Positions 51,133 through 59,462 of a stretch of DNA of 64,000 bases are shown piece by piece; positions within the stretch are counted from its first letter, which is position 1, and the number at the start of each line of letters is the position of its first letter. Origin of the DNA: Corynebacterium tuberculostearicum (lineage in GTDB: Bacteria; Actinomycetota; Actinomycetes; Mycobacteriales; Mycobacteriaceae); assembly GCF_016894265.1 (NCBI RefSeq), contig NZ_CP069791.1, forward strand, positions 1,798,001 through 1,862,000, written 5' to 3'. A program made the translations under genes and the position numbers. Under the pieces are notes generated by a model. That model saw only the letters and a list, made by a program, of their open reading frames with translations, was not told where the DNA came from and did no database searches.

Positions 51133-52131
51133 ATGCCCAATATTAAAAAGATGCACGAAACCGACAAGGATCAGCAGCACGAGGAGTTTATTTCCGGCCG
51201 CCATCAGGAAATCCCGGTGGACCCCGCCAAGGAATTCCACCGCACCACCCTTGCCGCCGGCGCCGTAATCTGGCGTGGGTCCCCGCAGGACCCGGAAATC
51301 GCGCTCATCCACCGCCCCCATTACGATGATTGGTCCCTGCCCAAGGGCAAGGTCGATCCCGGCGAGTCCCTGCCCACGACCGCGGCCCGGGAAATCCTGG
51401 AGGAAACCGGCTTTAGCGTGCGTCTAGGCAAGCTCATCGGCAAGGTAACGTACCCAGTCCAGGGCCGCACAAAGGTGGTCTACTACTGGGTGGCCAAGTA
51501 CCTGGGCGGAACCTATTCCGCCAATAGTGAAACCGATGAGCTGCGGTGGCTGCCCATCGACGAGGCACAGGACCTCCTGTCCTACGACGTTGATACCGCG
51601 GTAGTGGCCAAGGCGGCCAAGCGCCTGCGCATCGCGCCCGCTACCCGCGTGCTCTATGTGCGCCACGCACGCGCGCATGAAAGCGGTAGCTGGCAAGGCG
51701 ATGACAACCTGCGACCACTGGATAAAAAGGGCCGCCGCCAAGCAGAGATGCTGGTGCCGATGCTGAGTGCCTTCCAGCCCACCGCCATTTACTCTGCCCT
51801 GCCCCAGCGCTGCCAGCAGACGGCTGCCCCGCTTGCCGACGAACTGGGCAAGGACATTTCCATCAACAAAAACTTTGGCGACGAGGCCTGGGAGAACGAC
51901 CCAGAAGCAGCCAAGAAAGCTTTCCGCCGCGTGGTTAACGAAGGCGGCGTTCCCGTCATCGTAAGCCAAGGCGCCACCATTCCTGGCATCATTGAGGACC
52001 TCGCACCAAAGTTCCTCAAGAAGCCCGTGGACAAGCTGAAGTTTAAGAAAGCCTCTGTATGGGTCTTGTCCTTTAACAACGGCGAGCTCACCGGTGCCGA
52101 TTACCTGGCCAGCCCACTGCCCGTGCGCTAG
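51133..52131 (+). CDS. mutT1: MutT1-type NUDIX hydrolase fused to histidine phosphatase
   Basis: 332 aa. NUDIX domain (about 30-155) with the full box GKVDPGESLPTTAAREILEETGF, then a histidine-phosphatase (RHG) domain from about 175 with LYVRHARAHE and the branch ending IVSQGATIPG. This two-domain layout is that of mycobacterial MutT1, which hydrolyses 8-oxo-dGTP and diadenosine polyphosphates. Synteny with gpsA-ddl-thiL supports it. ATG at 51133 with GGAGG seven bases upstream; the upstream open frame lacks homology. Confidence 0.93.
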   Translation: MPNIKKMHETDKDQQHEEFISGRHQEIPVDPAKEFHRTTLAAGAVIWRGSPQDPEIALIHRPHYDDWSLPKGKVDPGESLPTTAAREILEETGFSVRLGKLIGKVTYPVQGRTKVVYYWVAKYLGGTYSANSETDELRWLPIDEAQDLLSYDVDTAVVAKAAKRLRIAPATRVLYVRHARAHESGSWQGDDNLRPLDKKGRRQAEMLVPMLSAFQPTAIYSALPQRCQQTAAPLADELGKDISINKNFGDEAWENDPEAAKKAFRRVVNEGGVPVIVSQGATIPGIIEDLAPKFLKKPVDKLKFKKASVWVLSFNNGELTGADYLASPLPVR

Positions 52132-52157
52132 CTTTTCACCTTTCCCGTTTTACGGCT

Positions 52158-52200
52158 AAGGTCCTGTCTGCCACCTGATTCGGTGGACCGGCAGGGCCTT
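52158..52200 (+). terminator. Possible terminator after mutT1
   Basis: An imperfect stem, AAGGTCCTGTCTGCCACC against GGTGGACCGGCAGGGCCTT, lies 27 bases after the stop; the T-run is weak. Confidence 0.45.
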
Positions 52201-52233
52201 CTGTGCACTCCTATTGTGCGACTACGCAGCTTT

Positions 52234-53145
52234 CTAGCCGCGCAGTCCAAGGGTGCGGCGGACAAAGAGGACCGTAATGAGCGTATTCAGCGCCGGGAAC
52301 AAAATGATGCCGACGATAGTAAAGCTCAGCACGGCGTACAGGACGGCAATGAGCACGAGCACCAAGATGGTAACTCCAACATTCTTCTTTGCCACCTCGA
52401 TGGATGCACCAAAGGTTTCGCCCACGGATAGCTCAGGGCGTGCAGCCTTGACGGCCGGCATCCACGTGAAGAAGAAGGCAGCAAAGAGGCCCGGGATAAT
52501 CAGGAGGAAAAAGCCCAGAAGGACAACCACGAACGACAGAAAATAGACCGCCATGAGTCCGGCGATATTCTTTAAGCTGAGGAAGTCCGTTATCTGCAGC
52601 GTGCCGGTATCCACCTGCTTATTGGCGGCCTGGTACCAGGTGCTATATGCCCAAATCATCACGAGGAACATCGCAATAAAGACAAGAACCATCACTGCGA
52701 CCAACCCGCCAGTAAGCGCAGCATCAGACCCCGAGCTACTGTTGGCTAGGGCATCAATGGATGATCCGCTGCCCGCTAGGACCGCAATCAATAGCAAGTA
52801 GAGGATAAACATCACTACGCCCTGGATCAGTGGGCCAAAAATCCATTGTGCCCAATTGCGACCAAAATACCGGAAGCTATCGCCGATGACCTGAATAGCA
52901 TCTACATCTTGGCCAAACAGGGAATCGTCTCCCGGATACGGGCTTCCGGCGTATCCGGGCTGGCCGTTTTGCTGCTGTCCATACTGTTGCTGGCCAAACT
53001 GCTGTTGGCCATAGTGCTGTTGGCCGTAGCCAGGCTGACCATTCGCATCGTGTCCATAAGATGCAGACTCATTGCCGGCTCCAGGGTGCTCGGCACCATT
53101 GTTTCCTGAATTGAAGGAATCATTATTCGAATAGGGATTGCTCAT
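52234..53145 (-). CDS. Multi-pass membrane protein with Gln/Tyr-rich N-terminus
   Basis: 303 aa. Residues about 1-80 are disordered and rich in Q, Y, G and N (repeats of YGQQQ/FGQQQ). After about residue 95 come roughly six hydrophobic segments (FGPLIQGVVMFILYLLLIAVL; VAVMVLVFIAMFLVMIWAYS; VYFLSFVVVLLGFFLLIIPG; TILVLVLIAVLYAVLS). It resembles the glycerophosphodiester phosphodiesterase-associated membrane domain family seen across actinobacteria, but no catalytic domain is present. ATG at 53145 has little Shine-Dalgarno. Function unknown. Confidence 0.75.
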   Translation of the reverse strand: MSNPYSNNDSFNSGNNGAEHPGAGNESASYGHDANGQPGYGQQHYGQQQFGQQQYGQQQNGQPGYAGSPYPGDDSLFGQDVDAIQVIGDSFRYFGRNWAQWIFGPLIQGVVMFILYLLLIAVLAGSGSSIDALANSSSGSDAALTGGLVAVMVLVFIAMFLVMIWAYSTWYQAANKQVDTGTLQITDFLSLKNIAGLMAVYFLSFVVVLLGFFLLIIPGLFAAFFFTWMPAVKAARPELSVGETFGASIEVAKKNVGVTILVLVLIAVLYAVLSFTIVGIILFPALNTLITVLFVRRTLGLRG

Positions 53146-53346
53146 AAATCTAAAGCTAGGGGGATACTTTGTTGCGGGAAACTGGAGCAAGCAATTGTTA
53201 CCTATACGTTACCGAGTTGTACCCCCACCTCTACCCCAAGGCGAAAGCTTGAGGTTCACGTATGAACGCACGGCACCCCTACAGACCTTTCGCCTCTTAG
53301 GACTGTAGGTACGCTGCTGGCCCGCCGATCGCCATCGATTCTTCTG

Positions 53347-53937
53347 CTATTGAGCGTGAACAGCGGGCTTGAAGCTGGGGCGGCGCGATTCGTACGCAGC
53401 GATTGCATCTTCATTGCGGAGGGTAATGCCGATATCATCCAACCCCTCCATCAACCGCCAACGGGTGTAGTCATCAATATCGAAGCGGTAAGTATTTTCT
53501 CCCACCGTGACCGTTCGAGCATCTAGGTCCACGGTGACCTGGGTTTCCCCGGCTTCCAACTGCTTCCAGATGAGCTCGATGTCTTCTTGCTCCATCAATC
53601 CAGTAAGCAGTCCAGACTTTCCAGCGTTGCCGCGGAAAATATCTGCAAAGCGGGAAGAAAATACCGCGCGGAAGCCGTATTCACTCAGTGCCCACACAGC
53701 GTGCTCACGGGAGGAACCGGTGCCAAAATCACTGCCCGCGAAAAGCACCGAGCCATCCTTGAATTGCGCCTGGTTGAGCACAAAGTTGTCATCGGAGCGC
53801 CAATTGGAAAATAGGCCTTCTGAAAAACCGGTACGCTTGACCGACTTCAAGTAGCGCGCGGGGATAATCTGATCAGTATCCACATTGGAAGCGCGCAGCG
53901 GCACGCCCGTTCCCGTATGGGTAATAAACTTCTCCAT
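53347..53937 (-). CDS. leuD: 3-isopropylmalate dehydratase small subunit
   Basis: 196 aa. [14 protein letters not shown] and [17 protein letters not shown] are the swivel-domain signatures. Works with LeuC in leucine synthesis. A TTG two codons upstream also opens the frame; ATG at 53937 follows GAAAGG and gives the usual MEKF N-terminus. 21 bases after leuC. Confidence 0.97.
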   Translation of the reverse strand: MEKFITHTGTGVPLRASNVDTDQIIPARYLKSVKRTGFSEGLFSNWRSDDNFVLNQAQFKDGSVLFAGSDFGTGSSREHAVWALSEYGFRAVFSSRFADIFRGNAGKSGLLTGLMEQEDIELIWKQLEAGETQVTVDLDARTVTVGENTYRFDIDDYTRWRLMEGLDDIGITLRNEDAIAAYESRRPSFKPAVHAQ

Positions 53938-53958
53938 TGTCAATGCCTTTCTATGCGC

Positions 53959-55380
53959 TTAATCCAGGTCTGCAGGGCTAGACAGGTAACCGGTCACGGC
54001 AGTCGCGGCAGCCACCTGCGGGGAGACAAGGTGCGTGCGCCCACCAGGGCCTTGTCGCCCCTCGAAGTTGCGGTTGGAGGTGGAGGCGGATCGCTCGCCC
54101 GGAGCTAATTGATCTGGGTTCATACCCAAGCACATCGAGCAGCCGGCGGTACGCCACTCCGCGCCGAACTGTCGGAAGACTTCGTCGAGGCCCTCCTCCT
54201 CCGCTTGGGCTTTGACCACGGCGGAGGACGGCACCACCAGCATCCGCGTATCCGCTGCGATAGTGCGCCCCTTGACCACGTCGGCCGCAGCGCGCAGGTC
54301 TTCAATGCGGGCATTGGTACAGGAACCGACGAATACGGTATCGATCTTGATATCGCGCAGTGGAGTACCTGGCTGCAGGTCCATATACTGCAAGGCCTTT
54401 TCCACAGTGGCCTTTTCATTATCGTCGCCACAATCTTCCGGATCTGGGACCTTCTCCCCTAGCGGGAGGCCCTGCCCAGGATTGGTTCCCCAGGTAACGA
54501 ATGGGGTAAGCGAGGAGCCATCAATTTCCACGACCGTATCGAATTCCGCACCCTCATCGGTGGGAAGCGTCTTCCAATACTCAACCGCAGCATCCCAGTC
54601 TGCTCCTGTGGGAGCGAACTCGCGGCCCTTGACATACTCGAAGGTCGTCTCGTCGGGAGCAACCATGCCGGCGCGGGCTCCTGCCTCAATAGACATATTG
54701 CAGATGGTCATGCGCGCTTCCATGGACATCTTGCGAATGGCCTCACCGCGATATTCAATGATGTGGCCTTGCCCGCCACCGGTACCGATTTTGGCGATAA
54801 TGGCCAAAATGAGGTCCTTGGCAGATACCCCCTCTTGCAGCTCGCCAGTCACCTCGATAGCCATAGTTTTGAATGGCTTTAAAGAAAGCGTCTGCGTAGC
54901 CATGACGTGTTCTACCTCAGAGGTGCCAATACCCATGGCGATAGAACCAAAGGCGCCGTGCGTGGAGGTATGCGAGTCGCCACACACGATTGTCATGCCC
55001 GGCTGGGTGATCCCCAGCTGCGGGCCAACTGTGTGCACAATGCCCTGCTGGGCATCACCCATAGAGTGCAAGCGCACTCCAAATTCCTCGCAATTCGTGC
55101 GCAGGGTCGATACCTGGGTGCGTGAAACCTCATCCTTGATTTCCAAGAGGTTGCCGGACTTGATGCCTTGCGTGGGAACGTTATGGTCCTCGGTGGCCAA
55201 GTGCAGCTCAGGGTGGCGCAACGTGCGCCCGGCCAGCCGCAAGCTATCAAATGCCTGCGGACTGGTAACTTCATGTAGTAGCTGAAAGTCAATAAAGATA
55301 AGGTCTGGCGCCCCAGCATCGCCGTGTTGGACGACGTGATCGCGCCACACTTTTTCTGCCAATGTCAGCTTCTGGTTCAT
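53959..55380 (-). CDS. leuC: 3-isopropylmalate dehydratase large subunit
   Basis: 473-aa aconitase-superfamily enzyme carrying a [4Fe-4S] cluster: cluster cysteines in VGSCTNARI and [10 protein letters not shown], and substrate residues in [16 protein letters not shown] at 55380 is spaced six bases after GGAGAG; a second ATG at 55386 lies too close to it. First gene of leuCD, divergent from the regulator. Confidence 0.98.
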   Translation of the reverse strand: MNQKLTLAEKVWRDHVVQHGDAGAPDLIFIDFQLLHEVTSPQAFDSLRLAGRTLRHPELHLATEDHNVPTQGIKSGNLLEIKDEVSRTQVSTLRTNCEEFGVRLHSMGDAQQGIVHTVGPQLGITQPGMTIVCGDSHTSTHGAFGSIAMGIGTSEVEHVMATQTLSLKPFKTMAIEVTGELQEGVSAKDLILAIIAKIGTGGGQGHIIEYRGEAIRKMSMEARMTICNMSIEAGARAGMVAPDETTFEYVKGREFAPTGADWDAAVEYWKTLPTDEGAEFDTVVEIDGSSLTPFVTWGTNPGQGLPLGEKVPDPEDCGDDNEKATVEKALQYMDLQPGTPLRDIKIDTVFVGSCTNARIEDLRAAADVVKGRTIAADTRMLVVPSSAVVKAQAEEEGLDEVFRQFGAEWRTAGCSMCLGMNPDQLAPGERSASTSNRNFEGRQGPGGRTHLVSPQVAAATAVTGYLSSPADLD

Positions 55381-55397
55381 AAACATCTCTCCACACT

Positions 55398-55428
55398 TGA
55401 AATCTCATAAGTTGGGACGTAGATTTCA
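55398..55428. promoter_or_regulatory. Inverted repeat in the leuC-ltbR control region
   Basis: TGAAATCT (55398-55405) and AGATTTCA (55421-55428) are perfect 8-bp arms 15 bp apart in the 52-bp space between the divergent genes. Position fits a shared operator for LtbR; in C. glutamicum LtbR represses leuCD and other leucine/tryptophan genes. Assignment is inference. Confidence 0.55.
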
Positions 55429-55432
55429 TTGT

Positions 55433-56116
55433 ATGGGAGAGTATAGCGCAGTTTCCGGAATCAAGGTGTTGGATCGAGCAATGGCCATTATGATGGCCGC
55501 CGCCAACCACCCCTCCACCCTCAATGAATTATGCGAAACCACGGGCCTACCTCGAGCGACAGCACACCGATTGGCCACCGCACTCGAAGCGCACCGCATT
55601 CTCGTTCGCACCCCCGATGGGAAGTGGAAGGCCGGCCCTGCCCTTCCCGGCAACCGCGATCATCTCCTCGAGGCAGCCGGGCCAATCATGGAGAAACTGC
55701 GCGAAGATACCGGAGAATCCATCCAGCTCTACGAGGTCACCGGAAATACCCGTACCTGCATTGCCACCAGGGAGCCGGAATCCGGCCTCCACAACGTCGT
55801 ACCAGTCGGGCGCCAGCTACCGCTTAGCTCCGGCTCTGCCGCGCGCATCATTGCCGCATACGTAGACATCAATACCGATAACGCCTCGTTTACCCAAGAA
55901 GACATTGAGGCGGCCCGAAACCAAGGCTATTCCGAGTCTATTGAGGAACGCGAAGCCGGCTTAGCCTCCATCTCAGCGCCCGTTTTCGATAGTTCCGGGA
56001 CATTCCTCGCAGTGTTGTCGATTTCCGGATCTGTCGAGCGCTTCCAACCTTCCCCAGCCCAGAAATACGCCAACATTCTCACTTCCGCCGCACGCGAATT
56101 GAGCAATCTCCTTTAA
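55433..56116 (+). CDS. ltbR: IclR-family regulator LtbR
   Basis: 227 aa. N-terminal winged helix (STLNELCETTGLPRATAHRLATALEAH, about 22-50) and a C-terminal IclR effector domain. It begins MGEYSAVSGIKVLDRAMAI, close to C. glutamicum LtbR, and lies divergent to leuCD exactly as there. ATG at 55433 is five bases from the operator-like repeat and lacks a ribosome-binding site, so the message may be leaderless. Confidence 0.92.
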   Translation: MGEYSAVSGIKVLDRAMAIMMAAANHPSTLNELCETTGLPRATAHRLATALEAHRILVRTPDGKWKAGPALPGNRDHLLEAAGPIMEKLREDTGESIQLYEVTGNTRTCIATREPESGLHNVVPVGRQLPLSSGSAARIIAAYVDINTDNASFTQEDIEAARNQGYSESIEEREAGLASISAPVFDSSGTFLAVLSISGSVERFQPSPAQKYANILTSAARELSNLL

Positions 56117-56137
56117 GGTCCTCCCCAGCTTTACGAC

Positions 56138-56178
56138 GCCCGCCTCCACCTAGCCCCAAGGAGGCGGGCCCTTTTTAT
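56138..56178 (+). terminator. Terminator after ltbR
   Basis: GCCCGCCTCC (56138-56147) pairs with GGAGGCGGGC (56160-56169), followed by CCTTTTTATTT. Confidence 0.9.
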
Positions 56179-56221
56179 TTCCCAAACCGGAAAAATTAGA
56201 GAAACGCGCCCACACCTATTG

Positions 56222-56244
56222 AAACCGAAATGAAAATACGGTTT
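56222..56244. promoter_or_regulatory. AT-rich inverted repeat upstream of the His-rich gene
   Basis: AAACCG (56222-56227) and CGGTTT (56239-56244) flank AAATGAAAATA, about 55 bases before the ATG, with TGAAAA-type sequences repeated nearby (TGAAAATA, TGAAAACA). This resembles metal-regulator (Fur/Zur) sites in composition, but not a perfect consensus. Confidence 0.4.
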
Positions 56245-56299
56245 AATGAAAACACACTGAAAACAACGGGGCTTCCCCCACCAGAGAGGATCAGGCATC

Positions 56300-56593
56300 A
56301 TGACCCACACCACCCACGAAGACCATACCCACACCCACGGCGCTGACTGCGGCCACGTTTCCTTCCCGCACGGTGACCACACTGACTACCTCCACGAGGG
56401 CCACATTCACCGTGAGCATGATGGCCACTGGGATGAGTGCGAGACCACCGAGCACGTTGAAGCCGAGGCGCACGGTGACCACACCCATGGTGAAGGCTGC
56501 GGCCACGTAGCTATCCCGCACGGCGACCATGTGGACTATCTGCACGATGGCCACCGCCACGCCGCACACGGCGATCACTACGACGAGCACTAA
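56300..56593 (+). CDS. Histidine-rich metal-binding protein, two 35-residue repeats
   Basis: 97 aa with 26 histidines. Two tandem copies of a unit THG-x2-CGHV-x2-PHGDH-x-DYLH-x-GH-x-H (about residues 12-47 and 60-95), each with one Cys in CGH, joined by an acidic linker (DECETTEHVEAEAH). No signal peptide or membrane segment, so it is cytosolic. Probable binding or storage of Zn, Ni or Co; ion unknown. ATG at 56300 with AGAGGA eleven bases upstream. Similar short His-rich ORFs occur in corynebacteria near zinc-responsive genes. Confidence 0.85.
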   Translation: MTHTTHEDHTHTHGADCGHVSFPHGDHTDYLHEGHIHREHDGHWDECETTEHVEAEAHGDHTHGEGCGHVAIPHGDHVDYLHDGHRHAAHGDHYDEH

Positions 56594-56624
56594 TCGCCTG
56601 TCGGGGCTTAGCCCCTTATCGCGC

Positions 56625-56664
56625 CGCCCTGGCCCCTGACGTTATGGGTCACGGCGGCCTTTTC
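56625..56664 (+). terminator. Possible terminator after the His-rich gene
   Basis: GCCGCC near 56625 pairs with GGCGGC near 56653, with a partly paired interior, and is followed by CTTTTC. Confidence 0.5.
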
Positions 56665-56757
56665 TATGTCTGTTCTTTCGCTTTAGAACGCCCTGAAATT
56701 CACACCAGAAACATATCTGCGAGCTCGACAGGACGCACTCTCTCATTTCTGTTAAAA

Positions 56758-56768
56758 CTGACAGTCAG
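56758..56768. promoter_or_regulatory. Palindrome before the YhgE/Pip pair
   Basis: CTGAC-A-GTCAG, an 11-bp palindrome, lies 40 bases before the GTG start at 56808, inside an AT-rich stretch. It may be an operator; no regulator gene is adjacent. Confidence 0.35.
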
Positions 56769-56807
56769 ACTATTAGTTCTTTCCGGTTGGGTGCTACGGT
56801 TCTTCGA

Positions 56808-59459
56808 GTGATTACTAGTTGGAAGATATTTCTCCAAGATTTCGTCCGCTTGTGGCGGACCCCGCAGGTCTGGGTGATCCTTATAGGTTTGATGATCACC
56901 CCAGCCCTGTATTCCTGGGTAAACGTCTCCGGTTTCTGGGACCCGTACGGAAACACAGAACACCTCAAGGTCGCCGTAGTTAATGAGGACAAAGGCGCAT
57001 CCTCGGAGATGACTGGCCACTTAGATGTCGGCGGGCAGATGATTGACAAGCTGCATGACAATGACAAGCTGGGCTGGCAGTTCATGGACCGCCAGGAAGC
57101 CGAAGACGCCGTTAAGAAGGGTGACGTCTTCGCCTCGGTGATCGTCCCCGAGGACTTCTCAGCCGATTTCGTTAGCCTTTTTAAAGGTACCTATTCTCAG
57201 CCCACGCTGGAATATCACGTCAATGAAAAGCTGAACGCCATTGCACCGAAGATTACTGATACTGGCGCTTCGACCCTAGACACCACCATTAGCTCTACCT
57301 TTAAAGACCAGGTAGCGGATTCGGTGGCCACTGAGCTAAAGAACTCCGGTGGCGATTTGAGCCAGAAGATTAACAGTACTGCAAACAAGACCGCGGATTC
57401 TTTTTCAGATACTGCAGATACGGTAGCTAACTCCCGCAGCCAGCTTGCTGACGTGCATTCCACCATCGAGAAAGCGCGCCCAACTATCGCGCAAGCCCGT
57501 GAGTCTTTGGGCACGGTGCAAAAGACCATCGATGATGCCCAGACCGCCCTGGATCAACTTAACTCCATTACTGCGGAGGTCCAGCGGGAAGTTACTTCTT
57601 TCTCCGATGATGCCACCGCCGCCTATGTAGAAGGCACGACCGCGATGGCAGATGGAACCGCCTCCGCCAATGCCACCGTAGGCTCGGTCTCTGGCAAACT
57701 ACGCGGCGCACTCAATCGCGTCGGTGCCGCCTCTGCGGGCGCGTCAGGAATCGTCGGTGAAGCTGACCGGGCTATCGATCAGCTTGAAAAGCTTGCGTCT
57801 TCACCGGCCCTGCCCCCGCAGGTTTCCCAACAGATTAAGGATCAGGTAGGAGACCTCCGCGAACGCAATGACCAGAATAAGGCCGTTCTCGGTGACTTAG
57901 ATACTCTCAACGGCGATACGAACGACACCATCGATTCGCTCAATAAGACCACGGGCATGTTGGAAAAGATGGCCGCCCAAACGCGCGATGATTCCCACGC
58001 GCTGCGCGATAATGTGGCCGAAGGCCTACCCAAGCTCAATGCTGCGCTTTCCGCCGTCACCGCTACCACCGGCAAACTTTCCGCCTCACTCGAAAGCCAG
58101 CAGGCACTGGTAGGGCAAACCGATGGGCTCTTGGGCGGCGTCGACGAGCAGCTAAGCCAGGCCCAGCAAGTAGTTGAGCGCTTTTCTGTGGACCTCGACG
58201 GTATTGAGGAGGGGCTTCGCGCCTCCCGCAGCGATGTGATTGCGCTGAGCAATACCGCCAATAACAATTCCATCCTGCAGTCTGTGAAGGGCCTGAACAC
58301 CGATGAGGTGTCTTCCTTCCTTGCCTCCCCTGCAGAGATGGAAAGCCACGCCGTATTCCCTGTAAAGCACTACGGTTCCGGCATGTCCTCGCTCTTTATT
58401 AACCTCACGCTGTGGATCGGCGCATTCATGCTGCTCATCATCTTTCGCGCTGAGGTAGACCCGCTGGGCTGCAAGAACCTCACCATTACCAAGGCTTACC
58501 TTGCCCGCTTCCTTTTGCTTTCCTTCTTTGCCATCGCACAGGCACTCATCGTGTCCATCGGCAACCTGGCCATTGGAGTTGAACATGTCAATGCATTGGC
58601 CTACGTCGCTACCGCAGTCATCGTAGGCCTGTGCTACCTGAGCATTATCTATAGCTTGGTTTCTACGTTAGGGCACGTAGGCCGTGGCATCGCGGTGGTC
58701 TGCGCCTTCATCCAGATTCCGGGCGCATCCGGCACCTACCCCATTGAAATGACGCCGGACTTCTTCCGCGCCGTACACCCATTCCTGCCCTTTACCTATG
58801 GCATCGGTGCCATGCGCGAGACCGTTGGTGGTTTCTACGGCAACCACTATGCACGCAACCTTGCCGCGCTCATCGGCATGGCCGCGATCGCTTACCTCAT
58901 CGGTACTGTGCTGCGCCGCGGCCTGTCCAACGTCAACATGCTGGTCAACGACGAACTGTATAAGGGCGGTTTGGTTATCAATGAGCAGGTCCATCTGGTC
59001 GGCAGCCGGTACCGCTTTACCGACCTCCTCCATGCCTTGAATGACCGCGAGGCGTATCAACAAAGCTTGGAGGATAAATGGAGCATGGCGCGCAGGAATT
59101 ACTCCCAGCTGATGAAGATTACCGTCGCGGTAGGCCTAGCGTTAGTCGTAGCTTTGGGCATCTACTCACGCATTAACCCTGAAGAAAAGGCCATCATCTT
59201 CGGCCTGGCCTGCCTGGTCACGCTCATTGCGGTGGGGGTTATCTGCTCCCTTGAGTACGTCAAGCAGAGCATCGCGCACGATAACCGCCTGGTGGATCTC
59301 AGCGATGAGGAAATCCAGGAGCACCTCGAGCACCGACAGGAACACCCAAACCGCTACCTCCTAGAGGACTTAGACGAAGAATCCACACCTTCTAATACCA
59401 GCGAGACCAAGGAAATGCCCGCCGTTGATGGTGATGCCTCCGGAAAGGGAGGCGAGTAA
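56808..59459 (+). CDS. YhgE/Pip family membrane protein, large (first of pair)
   Basis: About 883 aa. An N-terminal membrane segment (VWVILIGLMITPALYSWVNV) is followed by a long extracytoplasmic region (about 45-540) with coiled-coil character. The C-terminus has five to six membrane segments of the ABC-2-like type (LFINLTLWIGAFMLLIIF, FLLLSFFAIAQALIVSIG, VLRRGLSNVN region) and an acidic cytoplasmic tail. This is the layout of YhgE/Pip (phage infection protein) and of EsaA from type VII secretion. Start could be GTG at 56808 or TTG at 56787; neither has a strong ribosome-binding site. Three bases before the next gene, so one operon. Confidence 0.82.
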   Translation: MITSWKIFLQDFVRLWRTPQVWVILIGLMITPALYSWVNVSGFWDPYGNTEHLKVAVVNEDKGASSEMTGHLDVGGQMIDKLHDNDKLGWQFMDRQEAEDAVKKGDVFASVIVPEDFSADFVSLFKGTYSQPTLEYHVNEKLNAIAPKITDTGASTLDTTISSTFKDQVADSVATELKNSGGDLSQKINSTANKTADSFSDTADTVANSRSQLADVHSTIEKARPTIAQARESLGTVQKTIDDAQTALDQLNSITAEVQREVTSFSDDATAAYVEGTTAMADGTASANATVGSVSGKLRGALNRVGAASAGASGIVGEADRAIDQLEKLASSPALPPQVSQQIKDQVGDLRERNDQNKAVLGDLDTLNGDTNDTIDSLNKTTGMLEKMAAQTRDDSHALRDNVAEGLPKLNAALSAVTATTGKLSASLESQQALVGQTDGLLGGVDEQLSQAQQVVERFSVDLDGIEEGLRASRSDVIALSNTANNNSILQSVKGLNTDEVSSFLASPAEMESHAVFPVKHYGSGMSSLFINLTLWIGAFMLLIIFRAEVDPLGCKNLTITKAYLARFLLLSFFAIAQALIVSIGNLAIGVEHVNALAYVATAVIVGLCYLSIIYSLVSTLGHVGRGIAVVCAFIQIPGASGTYPIEMTPDFFRAVHPFLPFTYGIGAMRETVGGFYGNHYARNLAALIGMAAIAYLIGTVLRRGLSNVNMLVNDELYKGGLVINEQVHLVGSRYRFTDLLHALNDREAYQQSLEDKWSMARRNYSQLMKITVAVGLALVVALGIYSRINPEEKAIIFGLACLVTLIAVGVICSLEYVKQSIAHDNRLVDLSDEEIQEHLEHRQEHPNRYLLEDLDEESTPSNTSETKEMPAVDGDASGKGGE

Positions 59460-59462
59460 GTC

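Noticed and set aside
53279..53309. CCTACAG/CTGTAGG inverted repeat downstream of leuD taken as a terminator.
   Set aside because: No T-run follows in either direction and the 17-bp loop is long, so a factor-independent terminator is not supported.
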